Below, in pieces: positions 1 through 6,736 of a stretch of DNA of 11,811 bases. The stretch covers positions 1-11,811 of the forward strand of contig JANXTQ010000007.1 of NCBI GenBank assembly GCA_025352305.1. The letters are read 5' to 3'. The notes beneath the pieces are model-generated. The model saw only the letters and a list, made by a program, of their open reading frames with translations. It ran no database searches and had not been told where the DNA came from. Both the position numbers and the translations under genes were made by a program. Source of the stretch: Actinomycetes bacterium. Its GTDB lineage: Bacteria > Actinomycetota > Acidimicrobiia > Acidimicrobiales > RAAP-2. Numbering within the stretch: position 1 is the stretch's first letter; each line of letters starts with the position of its first letter.

Positions 1-318
1 CTCGTTGACTACATCTTTAGGCGCTTGGCGTTGGACTACTTAAGCGTGAGCGATCGCGAAGAGTTGGGGGTTCTGTCAACGGGCGAGCGCATCCAGCCGA
101 CGTTGCCGGACATTGCTGAACAGGCAACTCCTTCCGTCGGCGTGAGCACCAAGCCTGAGCAGCTCGACGTTCGTAGTGAGCCAGTGGCCCAACAGATGCC
201 CCTCGTTCGCAACGAACAACGCGACGCGCCAATGTGTTACTCCTGTGGAAACTCAATGCAACGAGCGGGTTCGTGCTACGTGTGCTCGAGCTGTGGAGCA
301 ACCAGCGGCTGTAGTTGA
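1..318 (+). CDS. nrdJ: Adenosylcobalamin-dependent (class II) ribonucleotide reductase, C-terminal end
   Basis: The reading frame is open from base 1, so only the last 105 residues are present. The enzyme reduces ribonucleotides to deoxyribonucleotides in the cytoplasm using a B12-derived radical. The first residues, VDYIFRRLALDYL, are a hallmark of the NrdJ C-terminal region. After a low-complexity linker, the tail (residues 78-105) is a cysteine-rich zinc-ribbon-like domain with Cys79, Cys82, Cys92, Cys95, Cys98 and Cys104, ending in CGATSGCS. In the family such C-terminal cysteines help re-reduce the active-site disulfide. The stop is TGA at 316-318. The catalytic barrel lies outside the window. 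A class II enzyme implies that B12 is made or imported. Identification rests on two independent motifs and is firm. Confidence 0.92.
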   Translation, partial: LVDYIFRRLALDYLSVSDREELGVLSTGERIQPTLPDIAEQATPSVGVSTKPEQLDVRSEPVAQQMPLVRNEQRDAPMCYSCGNSMQRAGSCYVCSSCGATSGCS

Positions 319-339
319 GATCTGGGGGTCTTTACCTGT

Positions 340-361
340 CGCATTGCATAACGAGAATGCG
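340..361 (+). terminator. Small hairpin after nrdJ
   Basis: Arms CGCATT (340-345) and AATGCG (356-361) pair perfectly around a 10-nt loop, 21 nt after the nrdJ stop. No T-run follows, so if it ends transcription it is not a classical intrinsic terminator. It could equally be chance. Confidence 0.2.
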
Positions 362-378
362 GAGATCGGGAGAAGTTT

Positions 379-636
379 GTGACTGACGAACTGGCAATCA
401 GTGTCGCCCAGAGGCAGGAGCTTCGAGATGAACTTGACCGTCTGGAAGAGAGTGCGATGTTCAGTTCACAGGCTCAGTTCGAACAGGCCAAGCATTGGCG
501 GAGGGTCAACTACGTTTTAGGTATTCCAGCAACCGGTCTCGCAGCGGCGAACGGCGGAACTGAGTTGGCTACCGCCACTAATCATTTCGCCGCAGGCTAC
601 AAGGGCTCAGGATTTTTCTGCACCATAACTTCCTAG
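379..636 (+). pseudogene. Truncated SLATT-like two-helix membrane protein gene
   Basis: GTG start at 379 with a purine-rich GGGAGAAG a few bases upstream. Residues 10-40 are charged and helix-forming (QRQELRDELDRLEESA), followed by AKHWRRVNYVLGIPATGLAA and a Gly/Ala segment. From memory, a charged helix followed by W-x5-Y-x-LGIP-like hydrophobic helices resembles SLATT domains, two-helix membrane proteins often linked to nucleotide-signalled stress or defence systems. After AAG (residue 73, base 597) the expected second hydrophobic helix is missing and an unrelated tail, ending CTITS, runs to a stop. That tail overlaps the end of the minus-strand ATPase gene. I infer that insertion of foreign DNA near 597-606 removed the rest. 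I did not find the missing 3' part beyond the insert. The family call is moderate; the truncation is an inference. Confidence 0.5.
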
Positions 637-1923
637 CCAGGGGCCGATAGCGTAAAGCGGCACATTTACCATGTCCCCTTGTACGCGGTAGGGGGCTAAA
701 GAGAATCGCCATGCTGCGGAGGGTTGATAGCGGTCAATGTAACTACGGAGGCTCTGCGACTTCAAATTATTTGCGGATTTGACCTCGATAGGTATCAACT
801 CGCCAGAGCGATCGATAGAGAAATCCAACTCCGCTTTTGCATTTTCTGGAGACCAGTACATGGGCACAACGCTGCGGGCGGCGACGATCTGTTGCAGCAC
901 GTACTGCTCGGTGAGGGCACCTTTGAACTCTTCAAATATTCCAGTCCCTTGAAGCAAAACAGAGCTGTCCACACCGCTGAGGGCACCCAGTAGCCCGACG
1001 TCGTGGAGAAATAACTTGAATTTCGTGGCGTCTTCGTAGGCGCGAACGGGAGTGGCTGGCTTCGTGTAGCGAGTTACCCGATGGACCAGACCGGCATCGG
1101 TGAGCCACTGGAGTGCATCTTGATATTCGCGCGCGCGTGCACCATCTCTTACGTGTCCGAGAATGAAACGCTTCTGCTCTCGCGCGAGTTGGCTGGGTAG
1201 CGATGCCCACACATCAGCCACCTTTCGGCTCACCTGGGCGGTGGCGTACTTGGCAAAATCATTCTCGTAGCCGTGCAGAATATTGAGTTGCACTGTTCTT
1301 ACTCCCTCAATTGAATGTGCCTTGGCGTAGCGAGCAACGACCTCGGGCATGCCGCCCACGAACATGTACTCGCGCAGAAGATCCACCAGGCGGTCCGATT
1401 GCGATTCGAGTAGTGGCCAGTCCTGGTCGAGCACCAAATCAGCTATTTGCGCTTCACCAGTTCCTCGTAAAAACTCGTCAAAGTCGAGAGGGTGCAAGTC
1501 AATGAAATCGACCTTGCCGACGGGAAAGGAGTCGTTGGCCCTGATGGCCACGCCGAGTAGCGATCCGGCAGTCGCTACATGTAGCTCTGGACGCTCCTCG
1601 CCCAGATATTTAAGTGCTGTGAGTGCGTGAGGCGCTTCTTGAATCTCGTCGATAATCACCAAAGTTGTTGCGGGCTCAATCGTTGATTTGGTGGAGATTT
1701 CAATTCCGCGCAATATGCGCTCGGGATCAAGATCGCCCGCGAAGATGGACGCTACCGAAGGGTTTCGTTGGCAGTTGACGTAAGCAACTTTGTCGTAGTT
1801 GGTCCGAGCGAACTCTTTGAGCAACCAAGTCTTGCCAACTTGGCGCGCTCCGCGAAGCACCAATGGTTTGCGCTCGGGGGAGTTTTTCCATCCTTGAAGT
1901 GAAGCGAAGGCTCGCCGGTCCAT
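607..1923 (-). CDS. AAA-family ATPase with C-terminal DUF4143 domain
   Basis: A 438-residue protein of the common ATP-binding/DUF4143 family. Near the N-terminus is Walker A GARQVGKT (residues 25-32). Walker B LVIIDE lies at 88-93 and a sensor-like AGSLLG at 119-124. The C-terminal half carries the DUF4143 region, with ELDF (Asp367) followed by IEVK (Glu380, Lys382). This D...ExK arrangement resembles the PD-(D/E)XK nuclease fold, although activity in this family is mostly unproven. Length and ends look complete: the last strand VPLYAIGPWL is followed by only a few residues. No clear Shine-Dalgarno precedes the ATG. Cellular role is unknown; family members are often mobile and patchily distributed. 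Its position beside a truncated gene on one side and IS-like repeats on the other suggests it arrived by transfer. Confidence 0.85.
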   Translation of the reverse strand: MDRRAFASLQGWKNSPERKPLVLRGARQVGKTWLLKEFARTNYDKVAYVNCQRNPSVASIFAGDLDPERILRGIEISTKSTIEPATTLVIIDEIQEAPHALTALKYLGEERPELHVATAGSLLGVAIRANDSFPVGKVDFIDLHPLDFDEFLRGTGEAQIADLVLDQDWPLLESQSDRLVDLLREYMFVGGMPEVVARYAKAHSIEGVRTVQLNILHGYENDFAKYATAQVSRKVADVWASLPSQLAREQKRFILGHVRDGARAREYQDALQWLTDAGLVHRVTRYTKPATPVRAYEDATKFKLFLHDVGLLGALSGVDSSVLLQGTGIFEEFKGALTEQYVLQQIVAARSVVPMYWSPENAKAELDFSIDRSGELIPIEVKSANNLKSQSLRSYIDRYQPSAAWRFSLAPYRVQGDMVNVPLYAIGPWLGSYGAEKS

Positions 1924-2237
1924 AACAAAGACTTTAACGCCTTTTCACATTTTCGGAACCATTAATGCAGGAATTCTCACGATTTCGGAACCATTGCCGT
2001 GGGAATATTCACGTTTTCGGAACCATTACCGTGGCAATATTCACGTTTTGGAAATTATTCCCCGGCTGCCCTGAGTTCCGGCCACGAAAGCAGCGACTGC
2101 AGCGCCGTTTTTCGCCTTCTTAACGCGCCCGCCGTGAATCCTGTTAATCGATGTTCTACAGAACCATCTAGAAAAAGAATGTTAAATATCTAAATTATCC
2201 GTATCCAAGATTTTCCAACGCCCCTACCGTGGTATCT
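1924..2237. other. Gene-poor stretch holding IS-like repeats
   Basis: About 314 bases without a convincing gene. It begins with the 32-bp repeats listed separately. On the minus strand, from about 2190 to a TAA at 2055-2057, there is a 42-44 codon open stretch ending in TALQSLLSWPELRAAGE. It has no ATG, GTG or TTG start that I trust and no recognised domain. It may be the tail of a decayed transposase, since it stops exactly where the repeats begin, but that is speculation. The stretch 2160-2220 is noticeably AT-rich and may hold the promoter of the downstream small gene. Confidence 0.5.
1943..2060. repeat. About 3.5 direct copies of a 32-bp repeat, probable IS end remnant
   Basis: The core TTTCGGAACCATT occurs at 1951-1963, 1983-1995 and 2015-2027, and a decayed copy TTTGGAAATTATT sits at 2047-2059. 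The spacing is exactly 32 bases each time. Between cores the sequence is also related (copies of GAATATTCACG, degraded to GAATTCTCAC in the first), so the copies are contiguous, with no spacers between repeats. Serial short repeats of this kind at an element end are known in IS21-type insertion sequences. Assignment to that family is from memory and tentative. The second and third copies are most alike; the outer ones have decayed. Confidence 0.75.
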
Positions 2238-2423
2238 ATGAAGAACATCCTGATCAAGAGACTTGGCCTTCGTCGCCGTCCGGCGATGGGTAACTTTGGC
2301 GACTGGTATCGAGACACCGCCCTGATGAGCGGGCTTTTTGGTGGCGGCACCGGCAGCTTTGCAATGATCGCCGGTGACGCGCATCTGGCGCACAGTTCGA
2401 TCAACGGTCGCCACTCGCACTAA
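2238..2423 (+). CDS. Small hypothetical protein, 61 residues
   Basis: ATG at 2238 gives a basic N-terminus (MKNILIKRLGLRRRP), a middle with NFGDWYRDTALM, a glycine-rich stretch GLFGGGTGSF, and a histidine-rich tail ending NGRHSH. Codons are GC-rich at the third position and look coding. I do not recognise the family. A GTG three codons upstream (2229) is an alternative start. There is no clear Shine-Dalgarno, but a TAnnnT-type -10 (TACCGT, 2225-2230) lies 7 bases before the ATG, as expected for a leaderless transcript of the actinobacterial kind. The protein could be a small secreted or membrane-active peptide, but there is no signal-peptide or modification-enzyme evidence for this. Chance ORF remains possible. 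Confidence 0.42.
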   Translation: MKNILIKRLGLRRRPAMGNFGDWYRDTALMSGLFGGGTGSFAMIAGDAHLAHSSINGRHSH

Positions 2424-2442
2424 TTTTGATTTTCAGTTCGCT

Positions 2443-2512
2443 CGACCTCGCCGCACGCGTCGTTGTCGACTCGCGAGCGGTGAGGTCGTGGGTCAATTCC
2501 ACGGCGAGGTTG
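2443..2512 (+). promoter_or_regulatory. Leader with two alternative hairpins before the MFS gene
   Basis: The arm CGACCTCGCCG (2443-2453) can pair with CGGTGAGGTCG (2478-2488) or with CGGCGAGGTTG (2502-2512). Each pairing gives 11 base pairs including one G-U. The two hairpins exclude each other because they share the left arm. The region lies between the small gene's stop and the MFS start at 2542. It could be an attenuator-like leader, or a terminator of the small gene plus a duplicated arm. No known riboswitch class is recognised. Confidence 0.35.
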
Positions 2513-2541
2513 CTCGGAGCGATTAAAACAGTGAACTCACT

Positions 2542-3801
2542 ATGAGTTCACTTTGGCACCACCGCGACTTTCGATTTCTTTGGGCGGGCGAGACTGTCAG
2601 CGAATTTGGCAGCATGATCAGTGGCGTCGCCCTGGGACTGCTCGCCGTCAATACGTTGCACGCCTCTCCACTGGACACCAGCATTTTGGCGGCCGCGGGC
2701 ACCGCGTCGTTTCTCTTGGTGGGTCTGCCGGCCGGTGCGTGGGTGGACCGAATGCGTCGACGACCCGTCATGATTATTTCGGACCTGGGCCGACTGATCG
2801 CACTCGGGTCCATCCCGATTGCGTTCGCGCTCGGAGTGCTCACGCTGCTGCAGCTCTACATCGTGGTGTTTATCGCGGGCACCTTCACCGTATTTTTCGA
2901 CGTTGCCTATCAGTCCTATCTGCCCTCGCTCGTCGAAGCCGATGCACTGGTGGAGGGAAATTCGAAACTCAGCTCCACGTCGACGCTTGCTCAAGTCGCC
3001 GGCCCGGCGATCGCGGGAGGACTCGTTCAAACCATTGGTGCGGCCGCAGCCGTATTGATCGACGCGGTGAGTTTCGCCTTTTCCGCCGTGTCGATCGTGT
3101 CGATTCGAGCCAAGGAGCCCGAACCAGCGCCGAGAACTCACCCGAATCTGCGCAGCGAGATCGCTGAGGGGCTCAACTTTTTGTGGCGTCAACCAATACT
3201 TCGAGCAGTTGCGTTAACTACGTCAACGTCGAATTTTTTCGGCTCCATGATGTATGCGGTCGAAATCTTCTTCCTCGTGCGAATCCTTCACATTCACGCG
3301 GGGGTGATCGGCATCATCTTTTCCGTCGGCGGCTTGGGAGGATTTCTCGGCAGTCTGAGTGCGGCGCACATCGCGAAGCGCGTCGGCAGTGCTCGAGCCA
3401 CGATTTTGGGAATCACGGCCTGTTTCGGCGGATTTGTAGTGCCCATTTCCACTCACGCAACCGGTCCTTATCTGATGGCGTTTGCTGGATTTAGTATGGG
3501 TTTTGGCAGCGTGGTCTACAACGTGAACCAAGTCAGTTTTCGCCAGCGTCTCTGTCCGCCGGAACTACTCGGGCGAATGAACGCGTCGATGCGTTTTTTG
3601 GTGTGGGGAGTGATGCCGCTCGGGGGACTGATCGGTGGCGCGATCTCTCAAATCTTCTCCGTTCGAACGTCTTTGTGGGTCGGAGCAATCGGCATGAACT
3701 TCGCGGTGATCTGGTTGCTGGCGTCGCCGCTCGGCAAAATGCGTGATTTTCCTGATACGCCCGCGCACGGTGAAGAACTCCTAACGAAAAATGAGGGGTA
3801 A
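2542..3801 (+). CDS. MFS transporter, EntS/MFS_3-like exporter
   Basis: A 419-residue polytopic inner-membrane protein with about twelve hydrophobic helices, typical of the major facilitator superfamily. The N-terminus WHHRDFRFLWAGETVSEFG is characteristic of the EntS-like/MFS_3 drug and siderophore exporter group. The family's loop motif between helices 2 and 3 is clear at residues 65-74 (G-AWVDRMRRR), and a weaker repeat occurs in the second half (AHIAKRVGSARA). The substrate cannot be read from the sequence. The start is fixed by an in-frame TAA at 2524-2526; no strong Shine-Dalgarno is visible. It ends 2 nt before the AMP ligase gene, so the two are almost certainly co-transcribed. This suggests export of a product or intermediate of the ligase pathway, or only a shared promoter. 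Confidence 0.88.
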   Translation: MSSLWHHRDFRFLWAGETVSEFGSMISGVALGLLAVNTLHASPLDTSILAAAGTASFLLVGLPAGAWVDRMRRRPVMIISDLGRLIALGSIPIAFALGVLTLLQLYIVVFIAGTFTVFFDVAYQSYLPSLVEADALVEGNSKLSSTSTLAQVAGPAIAGGLVQTIGAAAAVLIDAVSFAFSAVSIVSIRAKEPEPAPRTHPNLRSEIAEGLNFLWRQPILRAVALTTSTSNFFGSMMYAVEIFFLVRILHIHAGVIGIIFSVGGLGGFLGSLSAAHIAKRVGSARATILGITACFGGFVVPISTHATGPYLMAFAGFSMGFGSVVYNVNQVSFRQRLCPPELLGRMNASMRFLVWGVMPLGGLIGGAISQIFSVRTSLWVGAIGMNFAVIWLLASPLGKMRDFPDTPAHGEELLTKNEG

Positions 3802-3803
3802 CC

Positions 3804-5327
3804 ATGCACCCGGGCGTTCACAGTGAAACTCACCCCGATCGTGCGGCCGTCATCATGGCCGCTAGCTCGATCACTGTTACTTATCGTGAACTCGAGGAGC
3901 GCTCCAACCAGTTAGCGCACCTTCTTTATGAGCGCGGACTGCGACGCGGCGATCACATGGCCGTGTTGATGGAGAACAACCCTCGGTACTTTGAAGTGCT
4001 CTGGGCGGCCCTGCGATCGGGGATCTACGTGACTCCCATCAATTGGCACCTCGGTGCGAGCGAAGCCGGCTACATCATTTCGGACTGCGGAGCCCAAGCG
4101 TTGGTAACAACTCTCAAACTGGCGCCGTTGGCTGAGCAACTTCACTCGTCGCTCGAAAACGTCACGACTCGTCTCTGCATTGACGGCAACATTGCGGGCT
4201 TTGAGTCCTACGAATCGGTCACAGCGCCCATGAGCAAAACGCCGTTGGAGTCGCAGTCGTGCGGAGCGGTCATGTTCTACTCCTCCGGTACCACGGGGCG
4301 GCCCAAGGGAATAAAGCCGCCGCTCAGCGAAGAGCCGTTTGGTTCTCCGGGCGGGCTGGGAATTCTGCTCGAACACGTTTACGGCTTTAACGAGCACAGT
4401 AAGTACCTCGTGCCGGCGCCGCTCTATCACGCGGCCCCAACAGTGTGGTCCGTCGCCGCGCAGCGAATGGGCTGCACCATTGTCGTCATGGAGAGTTTCG
4501 AGGCCGAAGCAGCGCTGGCGGACATTGAACGCTTCTGCATCACGCACGCTCAGTTTGTTCCTACGCACTTTGTTCGAATGCTGAAGTTGGACCCGGCGCT
4601 ACGCGAGAAGTACGACCTCAGTTCACTGGAGATGGTCGTTCACGCAGCAGCCCCGTGTCCCGTTGAGGTCAAGCGTCAAATGATGCAGTGGTTTGGACCG
4701 ATTATCTGGGAGTACTACGCCGGTAGTGAGGGCAACGGCTACGTCTCGGCGTCTCCGCAGGATTGGATTGACCACCCGGGAACCGTCGGCAAGATTTTGG
4801 GCGGAGCCGTTCACGTGCTCGATGAGCAGAACAATGAACTCTCGAGCGCACAGGTCGGCCAGTTGTGGTTCGATAACGGCGCCGTCTTTGAGTATCACAA
4901 CGACCCCGAAAAAACCAAGGGAGCGTTCAATCACTCGGGCTGGAGCACGCTCGGTGACATTGGGTACGTGGACGACGAAGGATTCGTTTTTCTTACCGAT
5001 CGCGCCTCGCACATGATTATTTCGGGCGGCGTCAACGTCTATCCCCAAGAGATTGAGAATCTGTTAGTGATGCACCCCGCCGTGGCCGACGTGGCGGTCA
5101 TTGGTGTGCCGGACGAAGACCTCGGAGAAGTGGTCAAAGCCGTTGTGCAACTTCAGCTACCCGAGATGGCGTCGGGCGATTTAGAAGTGGAGCTAATGGC
5201 GTACTGCCGAGAACATCTAGCCAAATTCAAATGTCCGCGCACCGTAGATTTCGTTACGGAGTTGCCTCGACTTCCGTCAGGCAAGCTGATGAAGCGCGTC
5301 CTCATGGACCGCTACCGCGATCAATAA
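3804..5327 (+). CDS. Acyl-CoA synthetase / AMP-dependent ligase (FadD-like)
   Basis: A 507-residue cytoplasmic member of the ANL superfamily, which activates a carboxylic acid with ATP to an acyl-adenylate and normally transfers it to CoA. All core motifs are intact: P-loop YSSGTTGRPKG (159-169), YYAGSEG (304-310), GDIGYVD (384-390), hinge region LTDR (397-400), SGGVNVYPQEIE (407-418), and C-terminal PSGK with the adenylation lysine Lys494. Length fits a free-standing acyl-CoA synthetase; there is no carrier-protein or reductase domain. The opening (HPDRAAV, YRELEERSNQLAHLL) resembles actinobacterial FadD proteins of fatty-acid or steroid side-chain metabolism. Chain length and substrate are not predictable here. 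GAGGGG lies 5 nt before the ATG, overlapping the end of the MFS gene upstream, so translation is probably coupled. Confidence 0.92.
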   Translation: MHPGVHSETHPDRAAVIMAASSITVTYRELEERSNQLAHLLYERGLRRGDHMAVLMENNPRYFEVLWAALRSGIYVTPINWHLGASEAGYIISDCGAQALVTTLKLAPLAEQLHSSLENVTTRLCIDGNIAGFESYESVTAPMSKTPLESQSCGAVMFYSSGTTGRPKGIKPPLSEEPFGSPGGLGILLEHVYGFNEHSKYLVPAPLYHAAPTVWSVAAQRMGCTIVVMESFEAEAALADIERFCITHAQFVPTHFVRMLKLDPALREKYDLSSLEMVVHAAAPCPVEVKRQMMQWFGPIIWEYYAGSEGNGYVSASPQDWIDHPGTVGKILGGAVHVLDEQNNELSSAQVGQLWFDNGAVFEYHNDPEKTKGAFNHSGWSTLGDIGYVDDEGFVFLTDRASHMIISGGVNVYPQEIENLLVMHPAVADVAVIGVPDEDLGEVVKAVVQLQLPEMASGDLEVELMAYCREHLAKFKCPRTVDFVTELPRLPSGKLMKRVLMDRYRDQ

Positions 5328-5377
5328 GAGCTGCGTCATTTGTTCGCCGCGCGTTCATTGCTGACACGGGTGAAATG

Positions 5378-5401
5378 AGCCAGGGGAGCACCCTGCTGGC
5401 T
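5378..5401 (+). terminator. Hairpin after the MFS-ligase operon
   Basis: AGCCAG (5378-5383) pairs with CTGGCT (5396-5401), with inner GGG/CCC pairs and a 4-nt loop; an alternative inner pairing is CAGGG with CCCTG. It lies 50 nt after the ligase stop. There is no T-tract, so it may be a weak or factor-assisted terminator that separates the operon from the hydrolase gene. Confidence 0.4.
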
Positions 5402-5444
5402 ATGTAGCATCACGTCACGAGGGGTCGAGGCGATCAAGGGGGAC

Positions 5445-6362
5445 ATGATGACTGTTCAAGATGACGCCACACCACTGAAAAAAATAAAGAAACGCCACCG
5501 CCGCTGGCCGTGGGTGCTGCTCAGCATTTTCGTCCTCATATTTCTGGCGGCGTGGCTGGCCGTTGGCGCAGTGGCCGACTCATTCATTGCCAATCACGGG
5601 AAAAATGCAATGCCCGTCGGGCCGTGTCCGTATTCGCACTGCGCCACCGTTAACTACAGCCCCGGTCTTCAGGCCTGGTACGCGGCGCCCACGACGCGTA
5701 AATCCGTGGTGATCATTGTTCACGGCTACGGAGCCAATCGTTCGGATCACGCCCAAGTCGGTATTGCTTTACAGCACCTCGGCTTTGGAGTCATGTCGAT
5801 TGACCTGGGCTATGAAGGTTTAACGGTGCACTACGGCGGTGGAACTCGAGAGGCGACGGAAGTGGTTCGAGCCGCGGACTTCGCCCACGCCAAAACCGGC
5901 CAGCACGTTTTTGTCATTGGTTACAGCGCCGGAGGAACATCGTCGATTCTTGCCGCAGCCCAGTCGAGCGAAATTCGCGCCGTCGTCGCAGATTCGGCGC
6001 CGGTCAGCTTTATTCACTTGGCTACGGACCGCTTTGGTGCGCCCACGTGGGTTTTCTCTGCATCGCCACTGCTCTACAGTTTCTTTTCCTCTAACGCCAC
6101 GCTCGGTTCACTCGGCTCGTTGCCGAGTACGTACGCAACGGCAACGTTGGTTATTCAGGGTACGGCTGACCAGACCGTGGACTTTTCCAATGGCGCTGCG
6201 GTGTCGAAGATGACCCGCGGCCAGTTGTGGACCATTTCCGGTGGCACCCACACGAGCGCAGCGGCGACCTGTCCCACCCAATACATCAGCCAGATAACGC
6301 ATTTCTTTGAAGCCGCGGGTCAGGGCACCTCAGGGAATTTTACCGTCAATCAAAGCTGTTGA
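5445..6362 (+). CDS. Membrane-anchored alpha/beta hydrolase
   Basis: A 305-residue protein with a highly basic N-terminus (KKIKKRHRR), one transmembrane helix at about 21-44, and an alpha/beta-hydrolase domain that should face outside the membrane. Serine hydrolase landmarks are in order: oxyanion loop HGYGAN (93-98), nucleophile elbow GYSAGG with Ser161, acid Asp242 or Asp246 in GTADQTVDF, and His269 in GGTHTS. All four cysteines (61, 66, 276, 305) lie after the membrane helix, as expected if they form extracytoplasmic disulfides. The substrate is unknown: esterase, lipase or peptidase are all possible. AAGGGGG (5436-5442) serves the tandem ATG codons at 5445 and 5448; spacing slightly favours the second. 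It probably has its own promoter, after the upstream hairpin. Confidence 0.82.
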   Translation: MMTVQDDATPLKKIKKRHRRWPWVLLSIFVLIFLAAWLAVGAVADSFIANHGKNAMPVGPCPYSHCATVNYSPGLQAWYAAPTTRKSVVIIVHGYGANRSDHAQVGIALQHLGFGVMSIDLGYEGLTVHYGGGTREATEVVRAADFAHAKTGQHVFVIGYSAGGTSSILAAAQSSEIRAVVADSAPVSFIHLATDRFGAPTWVFSASPLLYSFFSSNATLGSLGSLPSTYATATLVIQGTADQTVDFSNGAAVSKMTRGQLWTISGGTHTSAAATCPTQYISQITHFFEAAGQGTSGNFTVNQSC

Positions 6363-6736
6363 TTGTGCGCAACGTCTCAGTAGCGAGTTCTAAAAGAGGT
6401 GACGTAGCCAGCCACGTTCGTTGCACGACGTTGTTTGTGGAGATAGGTTGAAGCGACAGCGCTGTGAGAGCTCGAGTCATTTGTTGGCAAGATTTAGTTC
6501 TCGTTGCGCCGAGTTAAGGAGCCGACGTAGAACGTGGACCGATTCTTCCTCGACGTAATTCGCGGTGCGTTCACTCTTGAGCGACACGATCTCGGTCATG
6601 CAGGCAACCGGACAACTCCCCAGCGCCCCAGCAAGCCGAGATCTCAAGCTCTCCCAACAGGCAACGCCCGCGGATCGGTTCCCACTCGCATTCAATTACC
6701 TCCGACTCGCTTATCAAATCGCCGCTGGTTAATTTC
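6363..6736. other. 374 bases with no convincing gene
   Basis: No tRNA or recognised RNA was found. On the minus strand an ORF ends with TGA at 6477-6479. From an ATG at 6597-6599 it would give about 40 residues beginning MTEIVSLKSERTANYVEEES. Codon use is reasonable, but there is no family match and no well-spaced ribosome site. A plus-strand ORF over 6534-6740 has proline/arginine-rich composition typical of a shadow frame. CAACGTC (6369-6375) and GACGTTG (6426-6432) are complementary but far apart. The stretch may be decayed coding sequence or a divergent regulatory region in front of the DUF1697 gene. Confidence 0.45.

Noticed and set aside
1943..2060. CRISPR array, because of regular 32-bp periodicity
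   Set aside because: The copies are contiguous and the bases between cores are also repeated, so there are no unique spacers; no cas genes are near.
1999..2193. 64-codon plus-strand ORF across the repeats
   Set aside because: Its first third is translated repeat sequence and the rest has no coding character or ribosome site.
2548..3192. 214-codon minus-strand ORF opposite the MFS gene
   Set aside because: Antisense shadow of a clearly conserved transporter; low-complexity Arg/Gly/His-rich composition.
3912..4568. 218-codon minus-strand ORF opposite the acyl-CoA ligase
   Set aside because: Antisense shadow of intact ligase motifs; no family resemblance.
6363..6736. tRNA or other structured RNA in the gap
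   Set aside because: No cloverleaf, CCA end or T-loop motif found by eye; only short weak inverted repeats.
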